Shown: positions 1 through 6,574 of the stretch, piece after piece | Numbering within the stretch: the stretch's first letter is position 1 | Layout of the letters: every line of letters begins with the position of its first letter | DNA from: an uncultured Coriobacteriaceae bacterium | GTDB taxonomy: Bacteria > Actinomycetota > Coriobacteriia > Coriobacteriales > Eggerthellaceae | Reading direction: 5' to 3' | Assembly (NCBI GenBank): GCA_946623915.1 | Contig: CAMORQ010000053.1 | Coordinates: 1 to 9,393 of the forward strand | DNA: 9,393 nucleotides | The notes under the pieces: generated by a model | Told to the model about the DNA's origin: nothing | Database searches by the model: none | Seen by the model: only the letters and a program-made list of their open reading frames with translations | Program-made: the position numbers and the translations under genes

Positions 1-1065
1 GCGCATCAGGTCGAGCAGGTAGAACAGGTTGTGCTGGGATAACAGCATGCCGGCAAGCATTTCCTTCTGTTTCACCAGATGGCGCAGGTAGGCGCGACTG
101 TAGTTTCTGCACACGCTGCAGGAACATTGCGAATCGAGCGGTCCGAAATCGCGCGCGAACTTCGCGTTGGCCAGGTTCAGGCGACCCTCGCTCGAAAACG
201 CCGTGCCCATACGGCCCGTGCGGGTGGGCAGCACGCAGTCGAGCATGTCCACGCCCGCCGCCACTGCGCGCACGAGCGTGGTCGGGTTGCCCACACCCAT
301 GAGGTAGCGCGGACGATCGTCTGGCATGGCGGCGCACACGTCCGGCAAGGTTTCGAACATCGTATCGTGGTCTTCGCCGACGGAGTACCCTCCGATGCCG
401 AAACCATCGAAGCGCCTGCCACCAGCAGCCACGTTTCGCGTTTCCGCTTCGAGCAATTGATGCACGCTTTCGAGGCGCAGATCCAAGTGCATACCACCCT
501 GGACGATACCAAAAAGCGCCTGGTCGTCACGCTTATGGGCTGCCAGGCAACGCTCTCCCCATTCCCAGGACAGCTTGGTAGCGGCCGCAACGTCTTCGCA
601 CGCAACCGGATAACCCACGCACTGGTCGAGCTGCATGATTATATCGGCGCCGATTTCCTCTTGGATGCGCATGTTGTCCTCAGGTGTCCAGCGATGCTTG
701 CTGCCGTCGTAATCGCGCGCTTGAAACGACACACCGTCCGGGTCGGTTTTCATCATGTGCTCGAGGCTGAACAGCTGAAACCCGCCGGAATCGGTGAGCA
801 TGGGGCCCTGGTAGTTCATGAAGGCGTGCACCCCGCCGGCTTCCTGCACGATGTCAGTGCCGGGACGCATGTACAGGTGATAGGTGTTGGCCAGCACAAT
901 CTGCGACCCGATTTCACCAAGCACTTCGGGCGTAATGCCCTTCACCGTGGCGTGCGTGCCCACGGGCATGAACAGGGGCGTTTCCACCATTCCATGCGCT
1001 GTTTCGAACCGGGCGGCACGCGCCGGGCCACTGATTGCCTCTATTTCTAGCTGGAACAATTCCAT
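1..1065 (-). CDS. tgt: tRNA-guanine(34) transglycosylase (partial, C-terminus off window)
   Basis: Exchanges the guanine at wobble position 34 of GUN-anticodon tRNAs for preQ1, the first tRNA-level step of queuosine synthesis; cytoplasmic. The start is the ATG at 1065, preceded by an AGGAG ribosome site five bases upstream, giving a protein beginning MELFQLEIEAISGPARA. 355 codons are visible and the frame is open at the left edge; bacterial Tgt is usually 370-380 residues, so only a short tail is missing. Visible motifs are DSGGFQ (catalytic aspartate region), GGYSVGE, YLMGVGNP, and MLDCVLPTRTGR, whose Asp276 matches the nucleophile. The zinc site CSCSVC (Cys314, Cys316, Cys319) with His345 has the same Cys-to-His spacing (31) as the E. 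coli enzyme. The nearby queH and queA support a preQ1-using bacterial enzyme rather than a direct queuine-salvage type. Identification is very secure. Confidence 0.97.
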   Translation of the reverse strand, partial: MELFQLEIEAISGPARAARFETAHGMVETPLFMPVGTHATVKGITPEVLGEIGSQIVLANTYHLYMRPGTDIVQEAGGVHAFMNYQGPMLTDSGGFQLFSLEHMMKTDPDGVSFQARDYDGSKHRWTPEDNMRIQEEIGADIIMQLDQCVGYPVACEDVAAATKLSWEWGERCLAAHKRDDQALFGIVQGGMHLDLRLESVHQLLEAETRNVAAGGRRFDGFGIGGYSVGEDHDTMFETLPDVCAAMPDDRPRYLMGVGNPTTLVRAVAAGVDMLDCVLPTRTGRMGTAFSSEGRLNLANAKFARDFGPLDSQCSCSVCRNYSRAYLRHLVKQKEMLAGMLLSQHNLFYLLDLMR

Positions 1066-1074
1066 GGTTCTCCT

Positions 1075-1092
1075 AACCGTGCGAACCGTGCG
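1075..1092. repeat. Perfect 9-bp tandem duplication in the tgt leader
   Basis: aaccgtgcg occurs twice back to back, just upstream of the tgt ribosome site. It could be a protein-binding site or a chance duplication. The repeat is directly visible; any function is speculation. Confidence 0.4.
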
Positions 1093-1130
1093 CCTGTTGA
1101 AAACCGCTTGCATTAGGCGCCTTCGCAGTA

Positions 1131-1200
1131 AATGTGGAAAGGGACGGGCTATATAGCCCTTCTGTAAATCTTGTTGCTACGCTCTGTCCCTTTCCACATT
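1131..1200. repeat. REP-like palindromic element with nested palindrome
   Basis: The 15-base arm aatgtggaaagggac (1131-1145) is repeated as its perfect inverse at 1186-1200. Directly inside the left arm lies a second, perfect 14-base palindrome, gggctatatagccc (1146-1159), then 26 unpaired bases. The element sits between the stop of the HAD gene (1242) and the start of tgt (1065). It can fold on either strand and may end HAD transcription, although no U-run follows. The aaagggac/gtccctt core is shared with the hairpin at 4181-4210. Such elements resemble REP/BIME or small non-autonomous insertion elements; no transposase is in the window. Confidence 0.7.
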
Positions 1201-1241
1201 ACCCAGGTAGCGTACACTCCGTCTACGAGTCCGTTCGAGCA

Positions 1242-2066
1242 CTACCTCGCCCATTCGGGAACTTTGCCGTCAGAACGCAAAGCGTCGGCGCGGTCGCGCC
1301 AGCCCAGCGCATGGGTGTTCGTGCACGGCGGCAGGTTTTCGGCCCAGGTGGCGAATTCGGACAGGTTGCCGTTCTTCACGGTGCTTACGTCGAAATCGTT
1401 AGGGTTAATCAAGTAGTCGGTTATCAGGTAGGCGTCCATGCCCGCCTGCAGGCAGTTCAGATCGTCTTCGGTGTTGTTGCCCACCATCAGGATACGGTTC
1501 GCCGGCACGTCTGCCAGCGCCACGTTTTCCTCGTAGTAGCCCACATGCGGCTTGGTCCACGTCGAGTTGTCGAACGTGGTCACGCGCGAAAACAGGCTTA
1601 TGTCGCAACCCGCCCACTTCATGCGCCACTCGATTGCCGACAAGGGAAACATGGGCATGGTGGTCAGGTAGAGCGGATAGCCCTTGTCTGCCAGCATCGA
1701 CACAACGCGCTGAGCCGCCGGATTGGGTTCCACGCCATCGCCGGCATGGTTGAAATCGGTGCGGTAGAAGTCGTCGAAGAAATCGTAGAGCCGCTTCTTC
1801 TCCTCGTTGGTCGGATCGGCGCCGTCGAACAACTCGCCGAAAAACATGTGCCAGAACGCCGTCTCGTTCGTTTCGCTTGCGGGATGATCCATCATCCCGA
1901 AGATGCTTTTATTCACCGACTGTTGAAAGTGTTCCGGGCCCCACCCTTCGCGCGCACATGCCTCCATCAGCAATTTGTAGTAAGGGACGAGGAAGTCGCG
2001 TACTTCGATAGGCAGCAACGTGCCGTCCATGTCGAAGAATATCGCGTCGTAAGGTGCTTGATTCAT
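1242..2066 (-). CDS. HAD-superfamily hydrolase (probable phosphatase)
   Basis: A 274-residue cytoplasmic enzyme of the haloacid dehalogenase superfamily, probably a small-molecule phosphatase; the substrate cannot be read from sequence. Motif I is DMDGT with Asp12 nucleophile and Asp14 acid/base; motif II is Thr135/Thr136 in YLTTMP; motif III is Lys172 in TWTKPH; motif IV is GNNTEDD with Asp201/Asp202. A long helical insert at about residues 20-115 between motifs I and II fits a C1-type cap (subfamily I). The ATG at 2066 was chosen because it places motif I near the N-terminus as usual in the family. An AGGAG lies 13 bases upstream, slightly far. It diverges from queH and is followed by the palindromic element at 1131-1200 and tgt. 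A role in queuosine metabolism is possible from location only. Confidence 0.9.
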   Translation of the reverse strand: MNQAPYDAIFFDMDGTLLPIEVRDFLVPYYKLLMEACAREGWGPEHFQQSVNKSIFGMMDHPASETNETAFWHMFFGELFDGADPTNEEKKRLYDFFDDFYRTDFNHAGDGVEPNPAAQRVVSMLADKGYPLYLTTMPMFPLSAIEWRMKWAGCDISLFSRVTTFDNSTWTKPHVGYYEENVALADVPANRILMVGNNTEDDLNCLQAGMDAYLITDYLINPNDFDVSTVKNGNLSEFATWAENLPPCTNTHALGWRDRADALRSDGKVPEWAR

Positions 2067-2104
2067 GGTATTCGATGCACTCCTGTTCTTACCGGCTAAC
2101 GTGC

Positions 2105-2112
2105 TAGTATAC
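2105..2112. promoter_or_regulatory. Divergent promoter region with overlapping -10 boxes (HAD gene / queH)
   Basis: The 52 bases between the two divergent starts centre on gctagtatac. On the + strand TGC-TAGTAT (TAGTAT 2105-2110) reads as an extended -10 box. On the - strand the same bases read TATACT (2111-2106). No convincing -35 hexamer was seen on either strand. The + start of transcription would fall at about 2117, almost on the queH start codon. The - start would fall near 2098, leaving a ~30-base leader with the AGGAG for the HAD gene. Because the boxes overlap, only one direction could be used at a time. Confidence 0.5.
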
Positions 2113-2118
2113 ATGACC

Positions 2119-2808
2119 ATGAAACTGCTTCTACATGCTTGTTGCGGGCCTTGCTCGCTGGAACCAGTGCGCCTGCTGCAAGAGGCGGGGCACGACATTG
2201 CCATCTGCTTCGCGAATTCCAACATCGCTCCGCGCACCGAATACGACCGACGGCTTGACGTGCTGCGCGCATGGGCCGCCGACGAGGGAATCCCCGTAGT
2301 CGACCTGCCCTACGACAACGCCGCGTGGGCCGCGTCCGCAGGAGCCGTGGAGCGTGGCGGCGGGCCACGAGAGGACCGCTGCCGCGCGTGCTACGCGTTG
2401 CGCCTGGAAGAAGCCGCTGCCTACGCAGCAGCGCACGACTACGAAGCACTGTCGACCACGCTGGCCGTGTCGCCCTACCAGCTTTCCAACGTGTGTCGCG
2501 AAGAGCTTGAAGCCGCAGCCGAACGGCATGGGCTGGCATGCGTCTGGGAGGATTTCCGCCCCTACTACCCCACCGCGACCCTCCGAAGCCGCGAGCTGGG
2601 CATGTACCGTCAGAACTACTGCGGATGCGCGTATTCCATGGACGAAGCGCGCGCCGAACGCGCTGCGCGCAAAGCCGAAAAAGCCGCAGCTGCGGCCGTG
2701 CGCGAAGCGGAGCTTGAAGCCGCCCGCGCCGAGCGCGCCGCGCGTCAGGCCGCCTACGATGAGAAGCAGCGACGCAAACGCGAAATCCGCAATTCATTCA
2801 GACACTAA
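2119..2808 (+). CDS. queH: Epoxyqueuosine reductase QueH (DUF208 family)
   Basis: Catalyses the last step of queuosine synthesis, reducing epoxyqueuosine in tRNA to queuosine. QueH is the non-homologous replacement of QueG and carries an iron-sulfur cluster. The ATG at 2119 gives 229 residues beginning MKLLLHACCGPCS; an in-frame ATG at 2113 would add two residues. Neither has a Shine-Dalgarno sequence. Conserved family features are CCGPC (Cys8, Cys9, Cys12), NSNIAPRTEYDRR (residues 33-45), DRCRAC (Cys88, Cys91), the TTLAVSPYQ stretch (113-121), and YCGC (Cys168, Cys170). After residue ~175 there is an unusual ~55-residue tail rich in Ala, Arg and Glu, likely one long helix or coiled coil, ending in a basic segment. 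Together with tgt and queA nearby, the assignment is very secure. Confidence 0.96.
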   Translation: MKLLLHACCGPCSLEPVRLLQEAGHDIAICFANSNIAPRTEYDRRLDVLRAWAADEGIPVVDLPYDNAAWAASAGAVERGGGPREDRCRACYALRLEEAAAYAAAHDYEALSTTLAVSPYQLSNVCREELEAAAERHGLACVWEDFRPYYPTATLRSRELGMYRQNYCGCAYSMDEARAERAARKAEKAAAAAVREAELEAARAERAARQAAYDEKQRRKREIRNSFRH

Positions 2809-2824
2809 CGCTATTTCCCCATGC

Positions 2825-2847
2825 TATGATAATCACGTGTTCACGTG
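2825..2847 (+). promoter_or_regulatory. Promoter-like -10 box and CACGTG direct repeat before the small peptide gene
   Basis: TATGAT (2825-2830), overlapping GATAAT (2828-2833), lies 17 bases after the queH stop and makes a good -10 element; the -35 is weak. Immediately downstream CACGTG occurs twice (2834-2839 and 2842-2847) separated by tt, exactly where transcription would start. This could fold into a small 5'-end hairpin protecting the transcript or bind a regulator. Confidence 0.45.
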
Positions 2848-2884
2848 TGCATAGCTGCCTCGATTGCAGAAAGAGAGGCATGCT

Positions 2885-3067
2885 ATGGTTACTGGCGAAG
2901 CCTTGTTTCACTACTGTTTGGTTGTAATAGCGGTTATTGAACTGATGCATCGTATGCTAAGACGAAATGACCGCCCCCGCCCATACGCGAAGGTGGCTAC
3001 TTCACAAGCTATAAACTTGAAGCGAGGCGGCCGCTGCTGCAACGGCGGCCATATGAACACTTTTTAA
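2885..3067 (+). CDS. Small membrane peptide, putative holin-like / type I toxin-like
   Basis: A 60-residue peptide starting MVTGEALFHYCLVVIAVIE. The ATG at 2885 has a GAGAGG ribosome site six bases upstream; the upstream in-frame TTG at 2864 does not. Residues 6-22 form a hydrophobic membrane segment, followed by a basic stretch (HRMLRRNDRPRP). The N-terminal pattern MVT-x-EALF followed by a short helix and basic residues resembles the small holin-like toxins (Hol_Tox type, like the B. subtilis Bsr peptides) annotated in many gut Firmicutes; this is recognition from memory, not a search. Those peptides usually end near residue 30-40, so the ~25-residue polar tail is longer than expected and overlaps two RNA hairpins. 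It interrupts the queH-queA pair and has its own -10-like box. No antisense antitoxin RNA promoter was identified convincingly. Confidence 0.55.
   Translation: MVTGEALFHYCLVVIAVIELMHRMLRRNDRPRPYAKVATSQAINLKRGGRCCNGGHMNTF
3000..3065 (+). terminator. Two hairpins followed by a T-run at the end of the small peptide gene
   Basis: The first hairpin pairs cttcacaag (3000-3008, one bulged c) with cttgaag (3016-3022). The second pairs ggccgc (3029-3034) with gcggcc (3045-3050) and is GC-rich. Five T bases occur at 3061-3065, ten bases after the second stem, so this is an imperfect intrinsic terminator. Both hairpins lie inside the reading frame of the small peptide. In type I toxin loci such 3' structures commonly double as antitoxin targets; that is inference here. 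Confidence 0.4.
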
Positions 3068-3102
3068 CATATGCCCATTGCCTCATAAACGAACCATGCC
3101 GT

Positions 3103-4182
3103 ATGAAGACATCCGATTTTGACTACAACCTTCCCGAAAACCGCATCGCGCAGGAGCCCTGGCCGGTGCGCGATGAGTGCAAGATGCTCGTCATGGACCG
3201 TGCGACTGGAGCACTGGAGGACCGTATCTTCCGCGACATCGCTGGGTATTTGAAGCCAGGCGACATACTTGTCGCCAACGAAACGCGTGTGCTGCCAGCC
3301 CGCCTGCTAGGAGCCAAACGCGGCACGGGTGGCGCAGCCGAAGTGTTTTTGCTACGTGAAGTGCTGGGACGCGAAGCCCATACGGCGCATTCGGCCGTGT
3401 GGGAGGTACTCGTGCGCCCTGGCAAGCGCCTGAAACCCGGAGCCGTCGTCGATTTCGGTGAGATTGCGGATGGCACTGCCCCTCTTTCTGCGGAGATCCT
3501 GGACTTCGTGGAAGGCGGCAAAGGCGAGCGCATCGCACGTTTAACCACGCCCCTAGCCAGCTTGGACGAAGCGCTGCACACCGTGGGGCACACTCCCCTA
3601 CCGCCCTACATTCACGGCTACGCCGGCGACGAAGAAATGTACCAGACGGTGTACTCGCAGCGCGAGACGTCCGCTGCCGCCCCGACGGCGGGGTTGCACT
3701 TCACGCCCGAGCTTATAAAACAACTGCAAGATGCAGGTGTGGTATGGAAGACGGTGGAACTGCAGGTGGGCATCGATACATTCCGCATCGTGGAAGAAGA
3801 AAACCCGGCCGACCATGCCATGCACACGGAAACATACAGCGTCCCCCAGGATGTGGTAGACGCCTGCAACACCGCGCATGAGGCGGGCAACCGAGTCGTT
3901 GCCGTAGGGACAACAAGCGTGCGCAGCCTCGAATCGGCATGGGACGAGGAAGCCAGCGCGCTTGCCGCGCGCGACAACGCGAGCACGAACCTGTTCCTCA
4001 CTCCGGGATCGACGTTTCATGTGGTCGATGCACTCATCACGAATTTCCACGTGCCGCGTTCGACCTTGATGATGCTGGTGTCGGCTTTCAGCACCCGCGA
4101 ACACGTAATGGCCGCCTACAAGCATGCCCTAGAATCCGGCTACCGCTTCCTATCCTTCGGCGACTGCATGTTCATTCACTAG
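3103..4182 (+). CDS. queA: S-adenosylmethionine:tRNA ribosyltransferase-isomerase QueA
   Basis: Transfers and rearranges the ribosyl group of SAM onto preQ1 in tRNA, making epoxyqueuosine, the substrate of QueH upstream. 359 residues, close to the family norm of about 340-360. Conserved signatures: the N-terminal FDYNLPENRIAQEP (6-19), ANETRVLPARLLG (58-70), PTAGLHFTPEL (194-204), AVGTTSVRSLES (267-278), LTPGSTFHVVDALITNFHVP (299-318), and the C-terminal YRFLSFGDCMFI. The ATG at 3103 matches the usual MKTSDFDY start. There is no clear Shine-Dalgarno sequence; CATAAA at 3084-3089 could be a -10 box giving a very short leader. The stop codon overlaps the terminator hairpin starting at 4181. Very secure. 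Confidence 0.98.
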   Translation: MKTSDFDYNLPENRIAQEPWPVRDECKMLVMDRATGALEDRIFRDIAGYLKPGDILVANETRVLPARLLGAKRGTGGAAEVFLLREVLGREAHTAHSAVWEVLVRPGKRLKPGAVVDFGEIADGTAPLSAEILDFVEGGKGERIARLTTPLASLDEALHTVGHTPLPPYIHGYAGDEEMYQTVYSQRETSAAAPTAGLHFTPELIKQLQDAGVVWKTVELQVGIDTFRIVEEENPADHAMHTETYSVPQDVVDACNTAHEAGNRVVAVGTTSVRSLESAWDEEASALAARDNASTNLFLTPGSTFHVVDALITNFHVPRSTLMMLVSAFSTREHVMAAYKHALESGYRFLSFGDCMFIH

Positions 4183-4210
4183 CACGAAAGGGGACAGTCC
4201 CTTTTATGCT
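4181..4210. terminator. Bidirectional terminator hairpin (gggacagtccc palindrome)
   Basis: agca (4181-4184) pairs with tgct (4207-4210), and aaaggggac pairs with gtccctttt around a central base, with a small cg/ta internal loop. It overlaps the last two bases of the queA stop (4180-4182) and, at the other end, the stop of the convergent gene (4209-4211). On the + strand the stem ends in tttt; on the - strand it ends in a weaker ttt. The core resembles the arms of the element at 1131-1200. Confidence 0.65.
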
Positions 4211-4613
4211 ATCGCGAGGCGAGAAACGCCTCCATCGCTGCTTCGGGTCCGAGCTCTTCATCGAGCGAGAAGCCGTAGTGTTCCGCCAATGCAAGTGCCT
4301 GCTCGGCTCTAAGCGTCGCCAAGTCGGTCGCCCCGGCCTGTGCAAGATAGCCGGACTCCAAGAACAACGTGCGACCAACGTACTCGACGACCTGCGGATC
4401 GGTGCCGGAAACGTCCAAGATGTTGGCGATGCTGTCGGGAGACAAGGAAAGCAGCGTCCCGCCGTCGAGGTCGGTGGCCGTTCCTATGGCGTCTTCGAGC
4501 AGCTGGGCTTGAGAAGCCGGATCAACTCCTCCGGCTTTCGACATGTTGATGGAACGCTGAATGGCTTCGATAAGCTGCATGATCATGCGCATGAGGTAGT
4601 CGTGTTCGAACAT
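4209..4613 (-). CDS. DUF6483-like conserved hypothetical protein
   Basis: 134 residues, soluble, acidic, no signal peptide or membrane segment. The start MFEHDYLMRMIMQLIEAIQR matches my recollection of the DUF6483 family, whose members begin with such an amphipathic helix; function unknown. The rest looks all-helical, with TPR-like spacing at about residues 72-118 (PQVVEYVGRTLFLESGYLAQ, then TLRAEQALALAEHYG). The ATG at 4613 has AAGGAG six bases upstream, so the start is firm. It is transcribed toward queA and has its own -10-like box upstream, so it is probably monocistronic rather than the tail of the ruv operon. Confidence 0.85.
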   Translation of the reverse strand: MFEHDYLMRMIMQLIEAIQRSINMSKAGGVDPASQAQLLEDAIGTATDLDGGTLLSLSPDSIANILDVSGTDPQVVEYVGRTLFLESGYLAQAGATDLATLRAEQALALAEHYGFSLDEELGPEAAMEAFLASR

Positions 4614-4673
4614 GTAGGTCTCCTTGCAAGGGACGCGATTTGCACACGTAGTGCGCGCTCGTTTTCAAGCGGT

Positions 4674-4679
4674 ATTGTA
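4674..4679 (-). promoter_or_regulatory. -10 box for the DUF6483-like gene
   Basis: Reads TACAAT on the - strand, 61 bases before the start codon; five of six consensus bases. No good -35 hexamer at 16-18 bases. The sequence gcac-acgta-gtgc (4642-4654) in the leader is a short inverted repeat. Confidence 0.4.
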
Positions 4680-4753
4680 CCCTTATCCTGTGCTCTCGAG
4701 CGCAATTGTCGCTGAGAGGCTAACCACCCTTGCGAATCCACGCCGCTGAGGCC

Positions 4754-4778
4754 CTTGGGTTCTTATAGCGAGCCCAAG
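4754..4778. terminator. Hairpin downstream of ruvB
   Basis: cttgggttc pairs with gagcccaag (one G-U pair) around a 7-base loop, starting 23 bases past the ruvB stop. A U-run is missing in the ruvB direction, so it may stabilise the mRNA 3' end or be part of a factor-dependent terminator. Nothing else is recognised between 4614 and 4800. Confidence 0.35.
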
Positions 4779-4800
4779 CACAATCGCTGCCGCATCTGAC

Positions 4801-5970
4801 CTAAAGATCTTCTGGCGGCACCTGTCCCAAATGCTCGTACGCACGTGCGGTTGCTGTTCGACCCTTGGGGGTGCGCACCAACAAACCCTGCTGCATGAGG
4901 AACGGCTCGTAGACGTCTTCGATGGAATCCTGGTCTTCGGACAGGGCCGCAGCGAGGGTGGTGAGTCCGACGGGCCTGCCGCCGAACTGGTTGCACAGCA
5001 AGTCGAGGATGCGGTTGTCCACGGCATCCAACCCAAGCGAATCCACTTCGAAGAACGAAAGGGCGCGCGCCGCGGTGTCTTCGTCGATGACCCCATCGCC
5101 TTCCACCTGAGCCCAGTCGCGCACGCGCTTGAGCAGGCGATTCGCCAGACGCGGTGTGCCACGACTCCGGCGCGCGATCTCCAGAGCACCTTCCGCGTCG
5201 ATCTCCACATCCAGAATGCCCGCCGAACGCACCACGATCTGCGCGAGCTCTTCGGGGGCGTAGTAGTCTAGCCTAAACGACACCCCGAAACGGTCGCGCA
5301 GGGGCCCTGTGAGCAACCCCGTGCGCGTTGTGGCGCCGATGAGCGTGAAGGGCGGCAAGTCCAGCCGGATGGAACGCGCGGCAGGACCCTTGCCCACCAC
5401 GATGTCTAAGGCAAAGTCCTCCAAAGCCGGATACAGAACTTCTTCGACCATGCGATTCATGCGATGGATTTCGTCGATGAACAGCACATCTCCCGGTTCC
5501 AGATTCGTAAGGATTGCTGCCAGGTCGCCCGTGCGCTCTATGGCTGGGCCGCTGGTTGTGCGGATATGGGCGCCCATCTCGTTGGCGACCACCGTGGCAA
5601 GCGTGGTTTTGCCCAAGCCCGGAGGACCCGAAAACAGGATATGGTCGACGGCGTCTCCTCGGGCGGCCGCCGCTTCCACGAGGATGCGCAGGCTGTCTTT
5701 CACCTTTTGCTGCCCGATGTAGTCCTTCAGCATCTTCGGGCGCAGGCTGCGGTCGAGCGCCAAGTCTTCTTCGGCTAACTCGACCTGCGCGATGCGCTCG
5801 TGGGCGGATTCGGCATCCGGCGCTTCGAACACCACGCCTTCAAGCCCACCGTATGTTTCATCGATTGCCAATTCAAGCCCCTTACGTGTCTTGGCTCCCG
5901 ACCATGACGCTTCTCTACCGAATGCGGACTGGCCGGAAACGCCAGTCGCACGACGCGCCAGCCGCCGCAC
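4801..5970 (-). CDS. ruvB: Holliday junction branch-migration ATPase RuvB
   Basis: AAA+ motor that, loaded by RuvA, drives branch migration of Holliday junctions. From the GTG at 5970 it has 389 residues: Walker A GPPGLGKTT (115-123), Walker B with DEIH (166-169), sensor 1 ATTR (213-216), arginine finger Arg225 in PLRDRFG, sensor 2 GTPRLANRLLKR (271-282), and a C-terminal winged helix ending LGQVPPEDL. Typical RuvB is about 330-350 residues; the core begins near residue 65. The GTG lies 9 bases after the ruvA stop, but has no Shine-Dalgarno. An in-frame TTG at 5871 with AAGGGG six bases upstream would give 356 residues and is a reasonable alternative; no in-frame ATG occurs before residue 80. 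Function secure, start uncertain. Confidence 0.95.
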   Translation of the reverse strand: MRRLARRATGVSGQSAFGREASWSGAKTRKGLELAIDETYGGLEGVVFEAPDAESAHERIAQVELAEEDLALDRSLRPKMLKDYIGQQKVKDSLRILVEAAAARGDAVDHILFSGPPGLGKTTLATVVANEMGAHIRTTSGPAIERTGDLAAILTNLEPGDVLFIDEIHRMNRMVEEVLYPALEDFALDIVVGKGPAARSIRLDLPPFTLIGATTRTGLLTGPLRDRFGVSFRLDYYAPEELAQIVVRSAGILDVEIDAEGALEIARRSRGTPRLANRLLKRVRDWAQVEGDGVIDEDTAARALSFFEVDSLGLDAVDNRILDLLCNQFGGRPVGLTTLAAALSEDQDSIEDVYEPFLMQQGLLVRTPKGRTATARAYEHLGQVPPEDL

Positions 5971-5979
5971 GCGCTGCCG

Positions 5980-6552
5980 TCACTGCCCCAACCGTTTGAG
6001 CGCATATTGCAGCATTTCCGCTTCCGTTAGCCCGTCTGGCGCGCCTTTCACCGCCAAATCCGCTTCGGCGGAGGAGAACCCCATGGCAAGCAGGTCTTCG
6101 AGCACCTGCCCCACAACGGCGCTGCCCTGCGGCGCAGCGGCTTCGCCGGCTTTGGCGAGCGTGCCCTGCAGCTCTAATACGATGCGGCTGGCCTTCTTCT
6201 TGCCGATGCCCGGAATGCGCGAAATGGCGTCGACGTCCGAGGCCATGATAGCAGACGACAGGTCGGACGGCGCGAACGTGGAAAGCGCCGCAAGTGCCAT
6301 TTTCGGGCCAACCGTCGACACGGTGATCAGCTGTTCGAACAGGTTCTTTTCTTCCTGCGTGGCGAAACCGTACAGCGAAATGCCCGCATCGCTTGCCTGC
6401 AGGTAGGTGAACACGTGGGCAGGCTGCCCCACTTCGGGCAGAGATGCGAGCGCCGTGGTGGACATGCCCATCTGATAGCCTACGCCGCCCGCCTCCACGA
6501 TGGCGAAATCCAATCCCTTGTAAGCGAGCATGCCTTTGACGAATGCGATCAT
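5980..6552 (-). CDS. ruvA: Holliday junction-binding protein RuvA
   Basis: Tetrameric protein that binds the four-way junction and positions RuvB hexamers. 190 residues, normal size. Residues 1-63 form the OB-fold domain (MIAFVKGMLAYKG, ending YGFATQEEK). Helix-hairpin-helix 1 is at VSTVGPKMALAAL (78-90) and helix-hairpin-helix 2 at ISRIPGIGKKKASRIVLEL (110-128). After a Ala/Gly linker, residues 148-190 are the RuvB-contacting domain III. The ATG at 6552 has AAGGA about seven bases upstream. Located 22 bases after ruvC and 9 before the first possible ruvB start, in one operon. Confidence 0.97.
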   Translation of the reverse strand: MIAFVKGMLAYKGLDFAIVEAGGVGYQMGMSTTALASLPEVGQPAHVFTYLQASDAGISLYGFATQEEKNLFEQLITVSTVGPKMALAALSTFAPSDLSSAIMASDVDAISRIPGIGKKKASRIVLELQGTLAKAGEAAAPQGSAVVGQVLEDLLAMGFSSAEADLAVKGAPDGLTEAEMLQYALKRLGQ

Positions 6553-6574
6553 GCGCAGTTCCTTTCGTAAGCGG

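Noticed and set aside
79..1050. Long + strand reading frame (323 codons) opposite tgt
   Set aside because: It is the antisense shadow of tgt; its His/Arg/Ala-rich product has no family features, while the - strand shows every Tgt motif.
1066..1130. preQ1 riboswitch in the tgt leader
   Set aside because: No preQ1 aptamer-like hairpin plus A-rich tail pattern was found before tgt, queH or queA.
1134..2099. Long + strand reading frame opposite the HAD gene
   Set aside because: Shadow frame; the opposite strand carries all four HAD motifs.
2864..2884. TTG start giving a 67-residue small peptide
   Set aside because: The ribosome site GAGAGG lies after this TTG and is well placed for the ATG at 2885.
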